Below, piece by piece: positions 34,504 to 43,728 of a stretch of 64,000 nucleotides of DNA (the stretch's first letter is position 1; every line of letters begins with the position of its first letter). The position numbers were made by a program, and so were the translations under genes. Under the pieces are notes generated by a model that saw only the letters and a list, made by a program, of their open reading frames with translations, made no database searches and was not told the DNA's origin. This DNA is from Ktedonobacter racemifer DSM 44963 (GTDB lineage: Bacteria; Chloroflexota; Ktedonobacteria; Ktedonobacterales; Ktedonobacteraceae): the NCBI RefSeq assembly GCF_000178855.1, contig NZ_ADVG01000002.1:1-64000 (forward strand), given 5' to 3'.

Positions 34504-35045
34504 TACAGGTCAAAGTAAATGCCGCCCGTCCACGGCCAGGTCCAAACCCAACCTGGACCACGGAAGAAGCTGCCAGCCAGGGTGATGACCGCCCAGAACA
34601 TCAGGAACATGGTAAAGGTCACAATCGCGACCTTGCGATCAGCGTAAGCACGGCTGGGATTGCGGTCAACATAAGGCAGGACCGCGAGAGCCGTCAATGT
34701 CAGGCCAGGAACCAGCACACCAGCCGTGGAGGGCGGGAAGTAGTGCAAGAGTTCCTGCAAGCCCAGGAAGTACCATGGGGCCTTGGCAGGATTCGGCGTC
34801 GTATTGGGATCGGCCGGCTCCTGAAGGGGAGCATCGATCACCAGTGACAGCAACGTAATCATGATGGTGAGCATGGTCGCGGCGAAGAACTCGCGAACCA
34901 GCAGGTGAGGCCACACGAAGACCGAGTCTTCGAGCGGCTTCTCCACACGGGTGATCGCTTCCTGCTTCACTACAGCCAGAGTACGATAACGTCGCTGCGT
35001 CGCCGATGCCTGTGTCTGTACCTTATCTTTAGGTTCAATTGCCAT
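34503..35045 (-). CDS. Cytochrome b subunit IV-like protein (PetD/QcrC-type)
   Basis: 180 residues with three hydrophobic segments (FFAATMLTIMITLLSLVIDA, GVLVPGLTLTALAVLPYV, IVTFTMFLMFWAVITLAG) and the quinol-site region NPAKAPWYFLGLQELLHYFP, where PWYF stands in place of the PEWY motif. Together with the preceding b6-like gene it forms the split cytochrome b of b6f-type complexes. GAGAGGA lies before the ATG. No heme c motif is present, so this is not a cytochrome c fusion. Confidence 0.92.
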   Translation of the reverse strand: MAIEPKDKVQTQASATQRRYRTLAVVKQEAITRVEKPLEDSVFVWPHLLVREFFAATMLTIMITLLSLVIDAPLQEPADPNTTPNPAKAPWYFLGLQELLHYFPPSTAGVLVPGLTLTALAVLPYVDRNPSRAYADRKVAIVTFTMFLMFWAVITLAGSFFRGPGWVWTWPWTGGIYFDL

Positions 35046-35095
35046 AGAGGTTTCCTCTCCAAAGCACCGTAGAAGTACGGAACAAATGCACTTGA

Positions 35096-35908
35096 CTAGC
35101 GAGTGGCACTAAGCGCTTCACTCTCCGCAGTTCGGGCTTCGAGTTCGCGACGCGAAGGAGGAGGAGGACCAGCCTCACCACCATCCTTACGGATGCGCCA
35201 GAAGTGAACAGCCATAAGCAGGGCGCCCGCCAGCGGGAGCAGAATGACGTGACCGACATAGAAACGGATCAGCGTTGCCTGAGCGACGGCACCACCACCA
35301 ACGAGGACCTTGTAGACAGGATCACCCAACAGAGGGGTGTAAGGAGCCAGGTTGGTACCTACCGTGATAGCCCAGATCGCGATCTGGTCCCAGGGTAGCA
35401 GGTAACCGGTAAAACTCAAGAACAGGGTAACGAAGAAGAGTAGCACGCCCACAACCCAGTTGAACTCTCTGGGTGGCTTATAGGCGCCATGATAGAAGAC
35501 GCGAATCATGTGTAGCGTCACGGACACGACCATCAAGTGTGCGGCCCAGCGATGCATGTTACGCACAAGGTGGCCGAAGGAAACGGCGCTACTTAGTTGG
35601 TTAATATTCTGATAAGCTTGCGTGGTGTCTGGGACATAATAAAACATCAGAAAGACACCGGTAATCGTCAGCAGCAGGAAGAGGAAAAACGAGATACCAC
35701 CCATACACCAGGTATATGTGATTTTCATCGCCTGACGGCTGACCTTTACAGGATGGAGGTGCAGAAATACGTTCCCCATCATGACCAGTGACTGGTTCAA
35801 GGGCGTATCAGGATAGCCGTGGCGGAAGATAGAACGCCACACCTGACTCTGAACGATTGTCTGCGTCGCCATGTCAAGCAAGCTTTTCTTATTTGAAGTA
35901 GAGCTCAC
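35096..35908 (-). CDS. Cytochrome b6-like subunit
   Basis: 270 residues with four helices. Heme b ligands fit His119, His133, His220 and His235; 14 residues separate the second pair, as in cytochrome b6 rather than mitochondrial b. Cys68 in TYTWCMGGISF aligns with the cysteine that holds the extra heme c(i) in b6, so a third, covalent heme is likely. The GTG start has GAGGAGG six bases upstream. First gene of the respiratory operon. Confidence 0.93.
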   Translation of the reverse strand: MSSTSNKKSLLDMATQTIVQSQVWRSIFRHGYPDTPLNQSLVMMGNVFLHLHPVKVSRQAMKITYTWCMGGISFFLFLLLTITGVFLMFYYVPDTTQAYQNINQLSSAVSFGHLVRNMHRWAAHLMVVSVTLHMIRVFYHGAYKPPREFNWVVGVLLFFVTLFLSFTGYLLPWDQIAIWAITVGTNLAPYTPLLGDPVYKVLVGGGAVAQATLIRFYVGHVILLPLAGALLMAVHFWRIRKDGGEAGPPPPSRRELEARTAESEALSATR

Positions 35909-36642
35909 TGTGCCTCCTCAAAGGATCAAGACTTTCAATAAAGTTATGTTTGCAAATAATTCTGAACGACCGTGAGGCTGATTATAACACAACCAACCCT
36001 GAAGGAGTACTATTTGCTCCCTCGGCCCCCCCTCTTGTCCCACCACCCATAGGAGAAGTGGGATAAGCCACTCAACAAGGCTTTTACTAAGATCTTGTTC
36101 CGAAACCCAACGCCACTGACGTGTCTAGCGCTTCGCGCTCAGGGTGTTCGGATAAGAAGTATCTGCAAATCAGATTATAATAAAAATTTCCGCCAAAAGG
36201 GAGAGTAGAAACTCATAGCTAGCCTTTCCCTCCCCCAATTCACCAGGAAGCCCCTGGGTAAAAAAAGGTATCGCGGGTCAGCGTACCTGTTCATCTGAGA
36301 TGGCCCATTTGGGTGAAAGGAGCCTGTGAAGCCCTCGATTCCAGCTGCCTGAAAGGGCATACGGGCGCCTGGGGTTGCTGTTGAGTTGCCTGGGATTGCC
36401 GGTTAGTGGATGTACTCCATTCTGACCTAGCTTACCTCCGCATACCGGGAGATACATCAGGTACTTACCTGATTTTTCCCAGGGATTCACCTGATTCTCA
36501 GGAATGAGGAGGGAGCATTTCTGGCTTGACAGGCCGTTTGACAGTTCCGACAAAGAACCGATACAATTACAGAGAGGAAGGGTACAAACACACGCGGTAC
36601 CGAAGAAGAAGATTACAGACAGTTGGAGAGGATTGTTGCCCC
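35909..36642. promoter_or_regulatory. Divergent regulatory region of b6c operon and two-component pair
   Basis: About 730 bases without a gene. The minus strand has TATAAT at 35984-35989 ahead of the cytochrome gene. Copy B of the TCCGAAA repeat is at 36091-36154. At 36452-36496 lie ATCAGGTACTTACCTGAT followed by T residues and two ACCTGATT repeats. On the plus strand TTGACA (36538-36543) and TACAAT (36562-36567), 18 apart, form a promoter for the kinase gene, with a second TTGACA just upstream. Confidence 0.6.
36091..36154. repeat. TCCGAAA...TTTCGGA repeat, copy B
   Basis: Inverted copy of 34441-34503 sharing CTGAGCGCG-AGCGCTAG, CGTTGG and TTTCGGAA blocks and the AAGATC edge. Confidence 0.8.
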
Positions 36643-37716
36643 ATGGCGCACGCTGATACCAGGCCGATCTACCGGGGAATTCTGAAGAGGAATACCTTGC
36701 TGAGGCAACTCTTTCGCATTCCCGCCTTATATAAAGTGCTCATCGCCAATAGCTTTATTATCTTCGTAGGAGCAACGGCAGGCACATGGTTGGCGACCCA
36801 TATCAATACGTATGGACCCAGTGGCCTCCTGATTTTTGTCGTCATTGGCTGGTCTATGAGCGTTATTTTGAACTTTGTGCTGCTCCAGATCGCCTTCAGG
36901 CCCTTGATTGAACTAGGGCGGATCATGGGACGGGTCCGCGAGGGTGACCGCACCCAGCGCGCCGATGTGACGGGCTTTGATCCCCTGGCGGACCAACTGG
37001 CAGGCACATTTAACATGATGCTGGAAGCAATTGATGACGCCAATCGCCAGCGCGCCTCACAGATCACCAATGCCATGGAGGAAGAGCGCAAACGTATCGC
37101 GCGTGAGCTGCACGATGAGACCTCACAGGTGCTCACCTCGCTCTTGATCAGCCTGGCCGTCCTTGAGGAGTCGGTTAAGACGCAGGACGCGCGAGACCGC
37201 ATCGCGGATACGCGCATGCTGGCCCATCAGACGCTGCGCGCCATCCGCAATCTGAGCATCGACCTGCGCCCAAGCGCACTCGACGACCTGGGCCTGGTGC
37301 CCGCGCTACGCTGGTATGTAAAAGAATACCAGCAGAAGTTTCCCATCTCAATCAGCTTTCAGGCGGTGGGCTTTAAAGAGCGGCTCAATAACGACCTGGA
37401 GACTGTCCTCTATCGCATTGTGCAAGAGGCCCTGACCAATATCGCCAAACATGCCCAGGCCCAAAACGCGACGGTCATGCTCAAAGAGGACCAGGATGGC
37501 ATCTACGCTACCATTACCGACGACGGGCGTGGCTTTAATGCGGACCAGTTAAGAGGGAGTCCCGGGGCTGGTCAGGAGCGAGGTTGGGGGCTGGTTGGCA
37601 TGCGCGAACGGGCGGACCTTTTTGATGGCACGCTCAACATTGAATCGCAGCCAGGGAAAGGCACGACGGTCCAGGTTTATATTCCCCTCCCCCAAAGAGA
37701 AGCTAAAAAAGTATAA
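36643..37716 (+). CDS. NarX-type sensor histidine kinase (HisKA_3)
   Basis: 357 residues: two transmembrane helices (about 31-50 and 61-82), a HAMP-like linker (RPLIELGRIMGRVREGDRTQ), the HisKA_3 block EEERKRIARELHDETSQVLT with His157, then HATPase (EALTNIAKHAQAQNATVMLK, DDGRGFNADQL, GWGLVGMRERADLFDGTLNI). Start at 36643 with GGAGAGGA upstream; a longer frame from 36526 includes the promoter. It is paired with the LuxR-type regulator 69 bases downstream and divergent from the respiratory operon, so control of that operon is plausible. Confidence 0.92.
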   Translation: MAHADTRPIYRGILKRNTLLRQLFRIPALYKVLIANSFIIFVGATAGTWLATHINTYGPSGLLIFVVIGWSMSVILNFVLLQIAFRPLIELGRIMGRVREGDRTQRADVTGFDPLADQLAGTFNMMLEAIDDANRQRASQITNAMEEERKRIARELHDETSQVLTSLLISLAVLEESVKTQDARDRIADTRMLAHQTLRAIRNLSIDLRPSALDDLGLVPALRWYVKEYQQKFPISISFQAVGFKERLNNDLETVLYRIVQEALTNIAKHAQAQNATVMLKEDQDGIYATITDDGRGFNADQLRGSPGAGQERGWGLVGMRERADLFDGTLNIESQPGKGTTVQVYIPLPQREAKKV

Positions 37717-37785
37717 TTATGAAAAAGTGTAAAACTCATTTGTGTATCGGGTTATTCAGCAATTTTTGCACCAGATAGGGCCTAT

Positions 37786-38436
37786 ATGAAAATACGTATC
37801 TTACTGGCAGATGACCACACAATCTTGCGCGCAGGCTTGAAAATGATGCTCAACGCCCAGCCAGACATGGAGGTCGTGGGCGAGGCACAGGATGGGAAAC
37901 AGGCAATCCAGGAGACACAGCGCCTACAACCTGATATTGTCCTGATGGATATTACCATGCCCGATCTCAACGGCATCGAAGCCACCAAACAAATTAAAAA
38001 GATCGCACCCGACGTCAAAATACTTGTGCTGACCATGCATGAACATGATGAGTATGTTTTTCAAGCGCTACGAGCCGGAGCCTCGGGCTATATGCTCAAA
38101 GAGGCAGCGGATACTGAGTTAATCACGGCCTTGCATGTCATCTTGAGTGGGCAATTCTACCTCTCACCCGCCGCGCAATCGGTTATGGTAGGAGATTATC
38201 TCCAGCGGTCAAAAACTGGTGAAGAGAAAGATAGCTATAGCAGTCTGACGGAGCGCGAACGCGAGATTCTCAAGTTAGTAGCAGAGGGCTTTACCAATAA
38301 CCAGATCGCCGAGCGCCTGGTCATCAGTCCCAAAACGGTAGATACGCACCGCACCCATATCATGGATAAACTGAATCTGCATAGCCGCGCGGAGCTGGTC
38401 AAATATGCCATGCGCAGAGGGCTGCTGGAGGACTAA
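37786..38436 (+). CDS. NarL/FixJ-type response regulator
   Basis: 216 residues: receiver domain with Asp9-Asp10, phospho-acceptor Asp55 (VLMDITMPDL) and Lys105, then a LuxR-type HTH (LTEREREILKLVAEGFTNNQ, IAERLVISPKTVDTHRTHIM). Cognate of the preceding kinase. A palindrome begins three bases after the stop. Confidence 0.95.
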   Translation: MKIRILLADDHTILRAGLKMMLNAQPDMEVVGEAQDGKQAIQETQRLQPDIVLMDITMPDLNGIEATKQIKKIAPDVKILVLTMHEHDEYVFQALRAGASGYMLKEAADTELITALHVILSGQFYLSPAAQSVMVGDYLQRSKTGEEKDSYSSLTEREREILKLVAEGFTNNQIAERLVISPKTVDTHRTHIMDKLNLHSRAELVKYAMRRGLLED

Positions 38437-38439
38437 GTA

Positions 38440-38488
38440 GGTGGTATGGTGTGCAGGCAGCCTGCGACTGCCTGCACATCATACCACC
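38440..38488. repeat. Palindrome with GGTGGTATG arm, 3'-end hairpin
   Basis: 21-bp arms 38440-38460 and 38468-38488 with one mismatch, between two convergent genes. Confidence 0.85.
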
Positions 38489-38492
38489 CGGG

Positions 38493-38510
38493 CGAGCGCC
38501 GCAGGTGCGA
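38493..38510. repeat. GC-box, minus orientation
   Basis: CGAGCGCCGCAGGTGCGA, one mismatch to the complement of the consensus box, just after the palindrome at 38440-38488. Confidence 0.75.
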
Positions 38511-38518
38511 GGAGCCTG

Positions 38519-38869
38519 CTAACGTAATTCGTTGTCTTCAAAATCAGTTGCTTCGTTATTCTCTTCGGCGAAATACTCATCGCTAAAGAAGCCAACGTCA
38601 CGACCGACGTAGACGCTTACCAGGAAGTCATCACGCGGCATATCAGCCGAGAGCACAAGATCCTCGTCAATTTGTTCAATGAGCTTGGTGAGTTCGGTCT
38701 CCTCTAGCTCTCGCTCCAGGATGAGCGTGCCATGAACAGCCGTTGTTGTAAAGTGGATGTCAACGGTTCCCAGGCGGTTATTGTTTTGCAGGCTATTGCC
38801 CTGCATAATGTAGTAGCCCTCGGAATAAGGCGTGCGAAAATGTCGCTCAAAACGAATGTCTTCTAACAT
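38519..38869 (-). CDS. Hypothetical acidic protein
   Basis: 116 residues from MLEDIRFERHFRTPYSEGYY with a very acidic end (EYFAEENNEATDFEDNELR). No known domain. The GGGAGG site is almost adjacent to this ATG; an ATG at 38806 (MQGNSLQNNN) has better spacing. No signal peptide. Confidence 0.55.
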   Translation of the reverse strand: MLEDIRFERHFRTPYSEGYYIMQGNSLQNNNRLGTVDIHFTTTAVHGTLILERELEETELTKLIEQIDEDLVLSADMPRDDFLVSVYVGRDVGFFSDEYFAEENNEATDFEDNELR

Positions 38870-39073
38870 TCCTCCCACGCAGCCAGTTGCCTCGCTGCTC
38901 TCCTTTCGTCGTGCTTGCGCAATGCTGCTTGGAGCTATTCCCCAGCCCATCGGGCATACGTGGTAAATACTGGACGCTTAGCTACATGCGCACCAAAATC
39001 GCTCTCGCGGTATATCGAAAGCAATTATACCATACCAATCTCATTGCAGAAGAGGTCAGGCAGGGAAAGAGTA

Positions 39074-39133
39074 TAGCGAAGGTGAAGAGTAAGGGCATGC
39101 CAAACGGTATGCCCTTACTCTTCACCTTCGCTA
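39074..39133. repeat. Long palindrome (25-bp arms)
   Basis: 39074-39098 pairs perfectly with 39109-39133 (TAGCGAAGGTGAAGAGTAAG...), 10-nt loop, 28 bases past the stop of the zinc-ribbon gene. Confidence 0.9.
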
Positions 39134-39160
39134 CGAGTTATTAGTATGCCAGTGGTTTGA

Positions 39161-40879
39161 CTATAAGAATTTCCATGTGGAGCGGGCATGAGAGAAGAAC
39201 GATTGCTCATACTGTGCATAATCCTTCTGCGGCGCCTCCAGGGTGAGCAGGTAGAGATGGTTATTGTGCATAGTGGCGAGTAAAATGCCGGTATAGTTTG
39301 CGTTGCGTATCACAAGCGAGCCATGCAGTTGCTTCCACTGCTCCCCGCCGAAGGTCAGCGTCTCACTGGGCGTCATGTTATCCATACTCAGCTTTGTCGC
39401 TTGCTGATTCAGATACTTGGCGAGATCACCGGGATCCTGGTCAGAGACCGCGATAGTGATAAAGCCCGTCTGAGCGTCAGCGTGCGCACTATCGGCATTG
39501 GCAATCGTGACGCTATGCTGTGCGGAATCAGCCTTCCAGGACCAATCATCTGGAACCTCTATCGAGGCATTGACGCTGGTATCGCTAAAGGTTTGCCAGG
39601 TATGCAGTGGCTGGCTAAAGGGATGCCCAAGCGTGAGCCAGACAGCCGAGAGCGCAATGCCCAGAACAAGCACCACAGCAACCACAGCAACGATGAGCTT
39701 CCCACGCGAGCTTTTTCTCGCCGCAGGTGCCATAGGAGCCACGGGTTGTACGGGCTGTGACGAGGGAATTGGTGTCCCTGGCATAGAGGAGGCAGGTGCT
39801 CCCTGCCAGCTCTGGGCGGGGCGGGGCGTCTCTGGCGTGATTTCACCAGGGAAACGCCCGTTGGGGTCTAACCCGAGGAAGGGTGTCGCACCAACATCTG
39901 GGCGCTGCTGAGGATGCGGAGTAGAGGGCAACACCTCAAAGGGCGGATGCGCATCAAGGCCCAGGAAAGGTGTAGCGCCAACAGGTGGCTGAGGCGCCGG
40001 GGCGGGGTTCGCACGCTCAGGCCTGGGGAGGGCATCAGCCTGAGGAGGGCGAAGGCTATTCCCACGCTCGGCTAGCGGGAACGCATCGCCGCTGCCCGAG
40101 ATAGATTGTGTACGCTCATCTGCCAGGTGAGACTCCTTTGGAGTGGAGGGAGCCTGGGCCTGAAGCGGCGTGGTATGCAATTGATCAAAATCCTCGCGCC
40201 GCTGGCGCGCTTGCGCCTCTTGCTCTTTACGCACATCACTGACCTGAAGCGCTTGTGTGGGGATAGCGTCTATGTCCTCGTTCTTGTGCGACTGTTCATC
40301 CTGCCAGGCGTGTGGAGCAATTGTGGCCTCCTGCGACCAATCCCTGCTGGTTTCAGGCTGCTTGTTTTCATTGGGAGATACGAAGGACTCAATGCTGGAT
40401 TGAGAAGTAGCGGCAAAGCGCGACAGGTCATCATCCGAAAACGCTGCCGGTGAGGGCTGGCGCGGCTGCTGAGAGCCTTCTTTCGCGGAAGAGTCTTTCA
40501 CTATTGTATGTGTCACGGGATCCGGCCAGGAGAACTCGCCGACAGGCTGTGGGCGAGGACGGGCAGGAGTGGGAGGTGGAGTTTGCTCCACACGCGCAGC
40601 CAGTTTGGCAGGCTCAGGAGAGGGTTTGTCTTGAGAGCGCGCGCCTGGACCTTTCTCTAAGCGTTCCATCCAGGCAGGAGGCACATCCCCCTGCTCAGGC
40701 AAGGGCTTCTCCTCACGCTCGCCAGCGGGAGCGCTTTTTTCCGCACTAGCAGGAGCGCCGGTCTTCCCTTTTGAATGAGGACTAAAAGGATGCGAAGGGA
40801 CAAGAGTGCCACAATTATTACAGAACCGGGCGTTCTCTCCTGGTAACGCCAGGCCACAATTAGCACATTTCAATTCCAC
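39161..40879 (-). CDS. Zinc-ribbon, proline-rich, single-pass membrane protein
   Basis: 572 residues in three parts. A zinc ribbon has Cys5, Cys8, Cys20 and Cys23 (CANCGLALPGENARFCNNCG). A long Pro/Gln/Ser-rich cytoplasmic linker includes two copies of GATPFLGLD (about residues 303 and 332). One transmembrane helix (LIVAVVAVVLVLGIALSAVW) is followed by a 150-residue extracytoplasmic domain similar in style to PsbP-like lipoprotein domains (FSDTSVNASIEVPDDWSWKA). Function unknown; a tethered sensor or scaffold is possible. Confidence 0.7.
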   Translation of the reverse strand: MELKCANCGLALPGENARFCNNCGTLVPSHPFSPHSKGKTGAPASAEKSAPAGEREEKPLPEQGDVPPAWMERLEKGPGARSQDKPSPEPAKLAARVEQTPPPTPARPRPQPVGEFSWPDPVTHTIVKDSSAKEGSQQPRQPSPAAFSDDDLSRFAATSQSSIESFVSPNENKQPETSRDWSQEATIAPHAWQDEQSHKNEDIDAIPTQALQVSDVRKEQEAQARQRREDFDQLHTTPLQAQAPSTPKESHLADERTQSISGSGDAFPLAERGNSLRPPQADALPRPERANPAPAPQPPVGATPFLGLDAHPPFEVLPSTPHPQQRPDVGATPFLGLDPNGRFPGEITPETPRPAQSWQGAPASSMPGTPIPSSQPVQPVAPMAPAARKSSRGKLIVAVVAVVLVLGIALSAVWLTLGHPFSQPLHTWQTFSDTSVNASIEVPDDWSWKADSAQHSVTIANADSAHADAQTGFITIAVSDQDPGDLAKYLNQQATKLSMDNMTPSETLTFGGEQWKQLHGSLVIRNANYTGILLATMHNNHLYLLTLEAPQKDYAQYEQSFFSHARSTWKFL

Positions 40880-41048
40880 AGAAATGTCTCCTACCTCTAG
40901 CTTCGGACGAAACGTTTGATAGTATATAAAATAATGTCTTGTGTTTTAACAGTCAAGCATAGAGCTAATGAGCTGGACGCAAGATAGAAACACAACAATG
41001 CATAAAATAGATATCTAAGTAAAGCTTCTCGCTACTCCGTGGGATATG

Positions 41049-41095
41049 GGATGTGATGTGGGGAAAGGCCTGCGGCCTTTCCCCACATCACATCC
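41049..41095. repeat. Palindrome (22-bp arms, 3-nt loop)
   Basis: GGATGTGATGTGGGGAAAGG... (41049-41070) pairs perfectly with 41074-41095. Confidence 0.9.
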
Positions 41096-41141
41096 TCTAC
41101 ACTTGTAACGTATTGCGAACACGTAATGGCGCATTCAGTAC

Positions 41142-41204
41142 TTGTAGGATCCAAGCTAGCTTGGACTGCAAGCCTCAGAGTCCATACCAGCATGGACCCT
41201 ACAA
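41142..41204. repeat. TGTAGGGTCCA palindromic repeat, short copy
   Basis: Arms TTGTAGGATCCAAGCTAGC and ACCAGCATGGACCCTACAA, 63 bp in all, just past the stop of the oxidoreductase gene. Confidence 0.8.
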
Positions 41205-41238
41205 TACCACGTATGTAGTACTAAGGGCAATAAGTATT

Positions 41239-42474
41239 TTACTTAAGGGTGAGTACGGCTTCGCGCTCTTCGGGTGTGACAAGTACTTGCTGGTTCTTTA
41301 CCAGTTCAACCAGTTTCTTGCGGCCCTTGGGGCTACCGATCATCAGCACACCTACGAGTTTGTTGTCGCGCAAGAAGAGCTTGCGATAGTTCTCGTTCCC
41401 CTTCTCGCCGGGTTCGCGACGTGTGACCGTTTCCAATTCTGGGTTATTGGATTCAGCGATACCAACGACGGCAATATTGACGTCGAAGAGAGGGCTGGTA
41501 TAGGTTGGCACATCGAGATAGGCCTGGTGTCCACCGCCCATATTGGTGCCAGCGATACGCCCATGGGCCATGGCGTTGTCCCAGGTGCCCATAGTGTGAT
41601 GGTAGCCAATCGTGGGATCATAGAACTCGGCGACGTCGCCAGCGGCATAGACGCCCTCGACATTGGTCTCCAGAAACTCGTCGACGACGATACCACCACG
41701 AACTTTAATGTGTGTGTGTTCCACAAGTTGCGTATTGAGGGTGATGCCCAGTCCGATACCGATCATATCGGCCTGGATCTCGCGCCCCTTTTTGGTCTTG
41801 ACATAGCTCGGCACACCATTTTTGGGCACGACGCTCTCGATTTCGTCGCCGTGGATGACCTCGACACCAAACTTACGCGCGATATTATCCACGACCTCGC
41901 CACCCTCGGCGTCAAGCGCGCTGCGCAGCCAGTAGGGGCCACGCATCAGCCAGGTCGTATCCAGTTTGCGGACCGCGAAGCCATCACACAATTCGTAAGA
42001 AATAAAGCTACCACCATACGCCAGGGCCGTCTTTGACTCAAGCATACGCTCAATAATCGTCTTGGTGTCATCAAGCGTTACGAAGTTATAGATATGTTTC
42101 GCATCTGAGGCCCCAGGAACGTTGAGCGTGTTGGCCCAGCCGCCGGTCGCAATCAACAGGGCATCATATGGAAGCTGCTGTCCCTTATCGGTCACCACAA
42201 CGCGCTCTTCGGTATTGATCGACACGGCCAGGGTTTCACGCATCAGCGTAATGTTTCGCTGCTCATGCCAGGCGACGTCACGAATCATGACTTTCTGTTC
42301 GACAATAACACCTTGTAAAAAACGTGGAAGCGAGACGCGATTATAGAGAGGATACGCCTCATTGGTCAGCAAATGAATGCTGCAATTGGGATCATTCTTG
42401 CGAAGCGTCTCCGCAGCGGTTGTGCCAGCAATCCCGTTCCCGATAATGACATATCTTTTTTCGTGCGTTGCCAA
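41239..42474 (-). CDS. Pyridine nucleotide-disulfide oxidoreductase family flavoprotein
   Basis: 411 residues with an N-terminal FAD-binding GxGxxG (VIIGNGIAGTTAAETL), LIATGG, and the second FAD motif VEGVYAAGDVAEF. The NAD-binding Rossmann loop reads ALAYGGSFISYELCDG, a departure from GGGxxGxE. The C-terminal domain resembles the NirB/ferredoxin-reductase type. Redox partner unknown. The best start is TTG at 42474 with AGGAGTGA eight bases upstream; an in-frame ATG at 42504 lacks such a site. Confidence 0.87.
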   Translation of the reverse strand: MATHEKRYVIIGNGIAGTTAAETLRKNDPNCSIHLLTNEAYPLYNRVSLPRFLQGVIVEQKVMIRDVAWHEQRNITLMRETLAVSINTEERVVVTDKGQQLPYDALLIATGGWANTLNVPGASDAKHIYNFVTLDDTKTIIERMLESKTALAYGGSFISYELCDGFAVRKLDTTWLMRGPYWLRSALDAEGGEVVDNIARKFGVEVIHGDEIESVVPKNGVPSYVKTKKGREIQADMIGIGLGITLNTQLVEHTHIKVRGGIVVDEFLETNVEGVYAAGDVAEFYDPTIGYHHTMGTWDNAMAHGRIAGTNMGGGHQAYLDVPTYTSPLFDVNIAVVGIAESNNPELETVTRREPGEKGNENYRKLFLRDNKLVGVLMIGSPKGRKKLVELVKNQQVLVTPEEREAVLTLK

Positions 42475-42876
42475 GTAAATCACTCCTTTTAGCGAAATGT
42501 CCACCCTGAAGCATGAAGCTTCTGTTTTGTGTGCATCTTAACATAGTCGTTGTGAGAAAACTATCCCTTCTTTACACTCATCGTTGATCATGCATTTTTC
42601 CCGTGCAATTTTCTACTGGGCAGCAGTGATCACAATCGCTCTGGGAACGGCACTGTTCAGGGCTGGCTACAGCACAATGAATAAGATGCACATGTGGATA
42701 GTTTTCTTTATATAATGTCGCATAGAACTGAGGAAACGCAACAGTACGGGACAGAAATAGGAATGTAAGGTAAGGTAAGATACAGGTTAGCAAGCGACCA
42801 ATAAGAGGGGAGAAAGCACACAAGTATAGGCCCGAGGCGCTGAAGAGCCGCGAGCGGCGGACGTGGAAAAGCTGCC
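42475..42876. other. Spacer without recognisable gene
   Basis: About 400 bases. Short frames here have no ribosome-binding site and unlikely composition. A tiny GAAGC...GCTTC inverted repeat at 42509-42523 is all that stands out. Confidence 0.4.
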
Positions 42877-43578
42877 TTATGCGTCCCCGACAGGAAGCAA
42901 GGTAACCACAATATGCTCGGCGAGGTCAACACTGATAAGATGCTCCTCTTGTGAGCCTGGCTTCTCTACAAGCACGCGCAGGGGGCCATTAAAGGGAGCA
43001 CGCTCTATGATCTGGATCAAAGCTTCTGGGTAGAGGCCCAGTTTGCCAAGGTAGCAGAGCTTCTCAGAATCCTGGTCGCTGACGCGAATGATCCGCGCTG
43101 GGGTAGCAACGGGAAATTGTGAGAGCTGCTGACCCTGGCGGCGCATAATAACGCCATCCTTGCTGGGAATAGGGTCACCGTGAGGATCAACAGTAGGATA
43201 ACCCAGCAGAGCATCAAGCTTCTCTTCAAACTCCTCGGAGATGACATGCTCTAAGCGGTCGGCCTCTTCGTGGACCTTATCCCAGGTATAGCCAAGCTCA
43301 CGCGCCAGGTAGAGTTCGAGCAGGCGGTGATGGCGAATAATCTCAATGGCTTTACGTTCGCCCAGTTCGGTCAGGCGCACACCATGATAAGGAACATGCT
43401 CTACCCAGCCCGCGGTCGCGAAGTCCTTGAACATCATCGTGACGGTGGCATCACTGACGCCTAATTTCTCGCTCACGATAGAAGTTGAGACTTTCTGGCC
43501 GCGTTCTTGCAACGAGTAAATTAATTTGAGGCAATCACTGATACGCGGTGCCAGTTCCTGGATAGATTTGTGCACCAT
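42877..43578 (-). CDS. DtxR-family metal-dependent repressor
   Basis: 233 residues: N-terminal winged helix (LKLIYSLQERGQKVSTSIVS, KLGVSDATVTMMFKDF), the DtxR dimerisation/metal region (HHRLLELYLARELGY, EEADRLEHVISEEFEEKLD) and a C-terminal FeoA/SH3-like domain. It regulates iron or manganese uptake genes in the family. The metal ABC ATPase of this window is 19 kb away. It is divergent from the Nudix gene, with two palindromes between them. Confidence 0.93.
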   Translation of the reverse strand: MVHKSIQELAPRISDCLKLIYSLQERGQKVSTSIVSEKLGVSDATVTMMFKDFATAGWVEHVPYHGVRLTELGERKAIEIIRHHRLLELYLARELGYTWDKVHEEADRLEHVISEEFEEKLDALLGYPTVDPHGDPIPSKDGVIMRRQGQQLSQFPVATPARIIRVSDQDSEKLCYLGKLGLYPEALIQIIERAPFNGPLRVLVEKPGSQEEHLISVDLAEHIVVTLLPVGDA

Positions 43579-43664
43579 ACCCTCCGCTTTGTCCGAACGT
43601 AATTCTGCATCCTCTATGGATGCATGATATCAAAAAGGCGAGAGGAATGCAAGGGAATTTTGTG

Positions 43665-43703
43665 TGAGGCGCATAAGCATATAATTGATGCTTATGCGCC
43701 TCA
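43665..43703. repeat. Palindrome (16-bp arms) in divergent promoter region
   Basis: TGAGGCGCATAAGCAT (43665-43680) pairs perfectly with 43688-43703; 7-nt loop. Confidence 0.85.
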
Positions 43704-43728
43704 TATCTATATCAGGGCCTATTCATCA

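Larger units (their letters stand above)
40880..41238. other. Intergenic region with two repeat elements
   Basis: No gene seen in 359 bases. It carries the palindrome at 41049-41095 and a TGTAGGGTCCA-family repeat at 41142-41204. Confidence 0.5.

Noticed and set aside
36278..36553. 91-residue frame in the divergent regulatory region
   Set aside because: No ribosome-binding site, unlikely composition, overlaps promoter elements.
41053..42036. 327-residue open frame on the plus strand
   Set aside because: Antisense to the flavoprotein, which has two FAD motifs; it starts within the palindrome at 41049.
42578..42932. Two short frames between the flavoprotein and DtxR genes
   Set aside because: Phe/Leu/Pro-rich with no start signal; treated as spacer.
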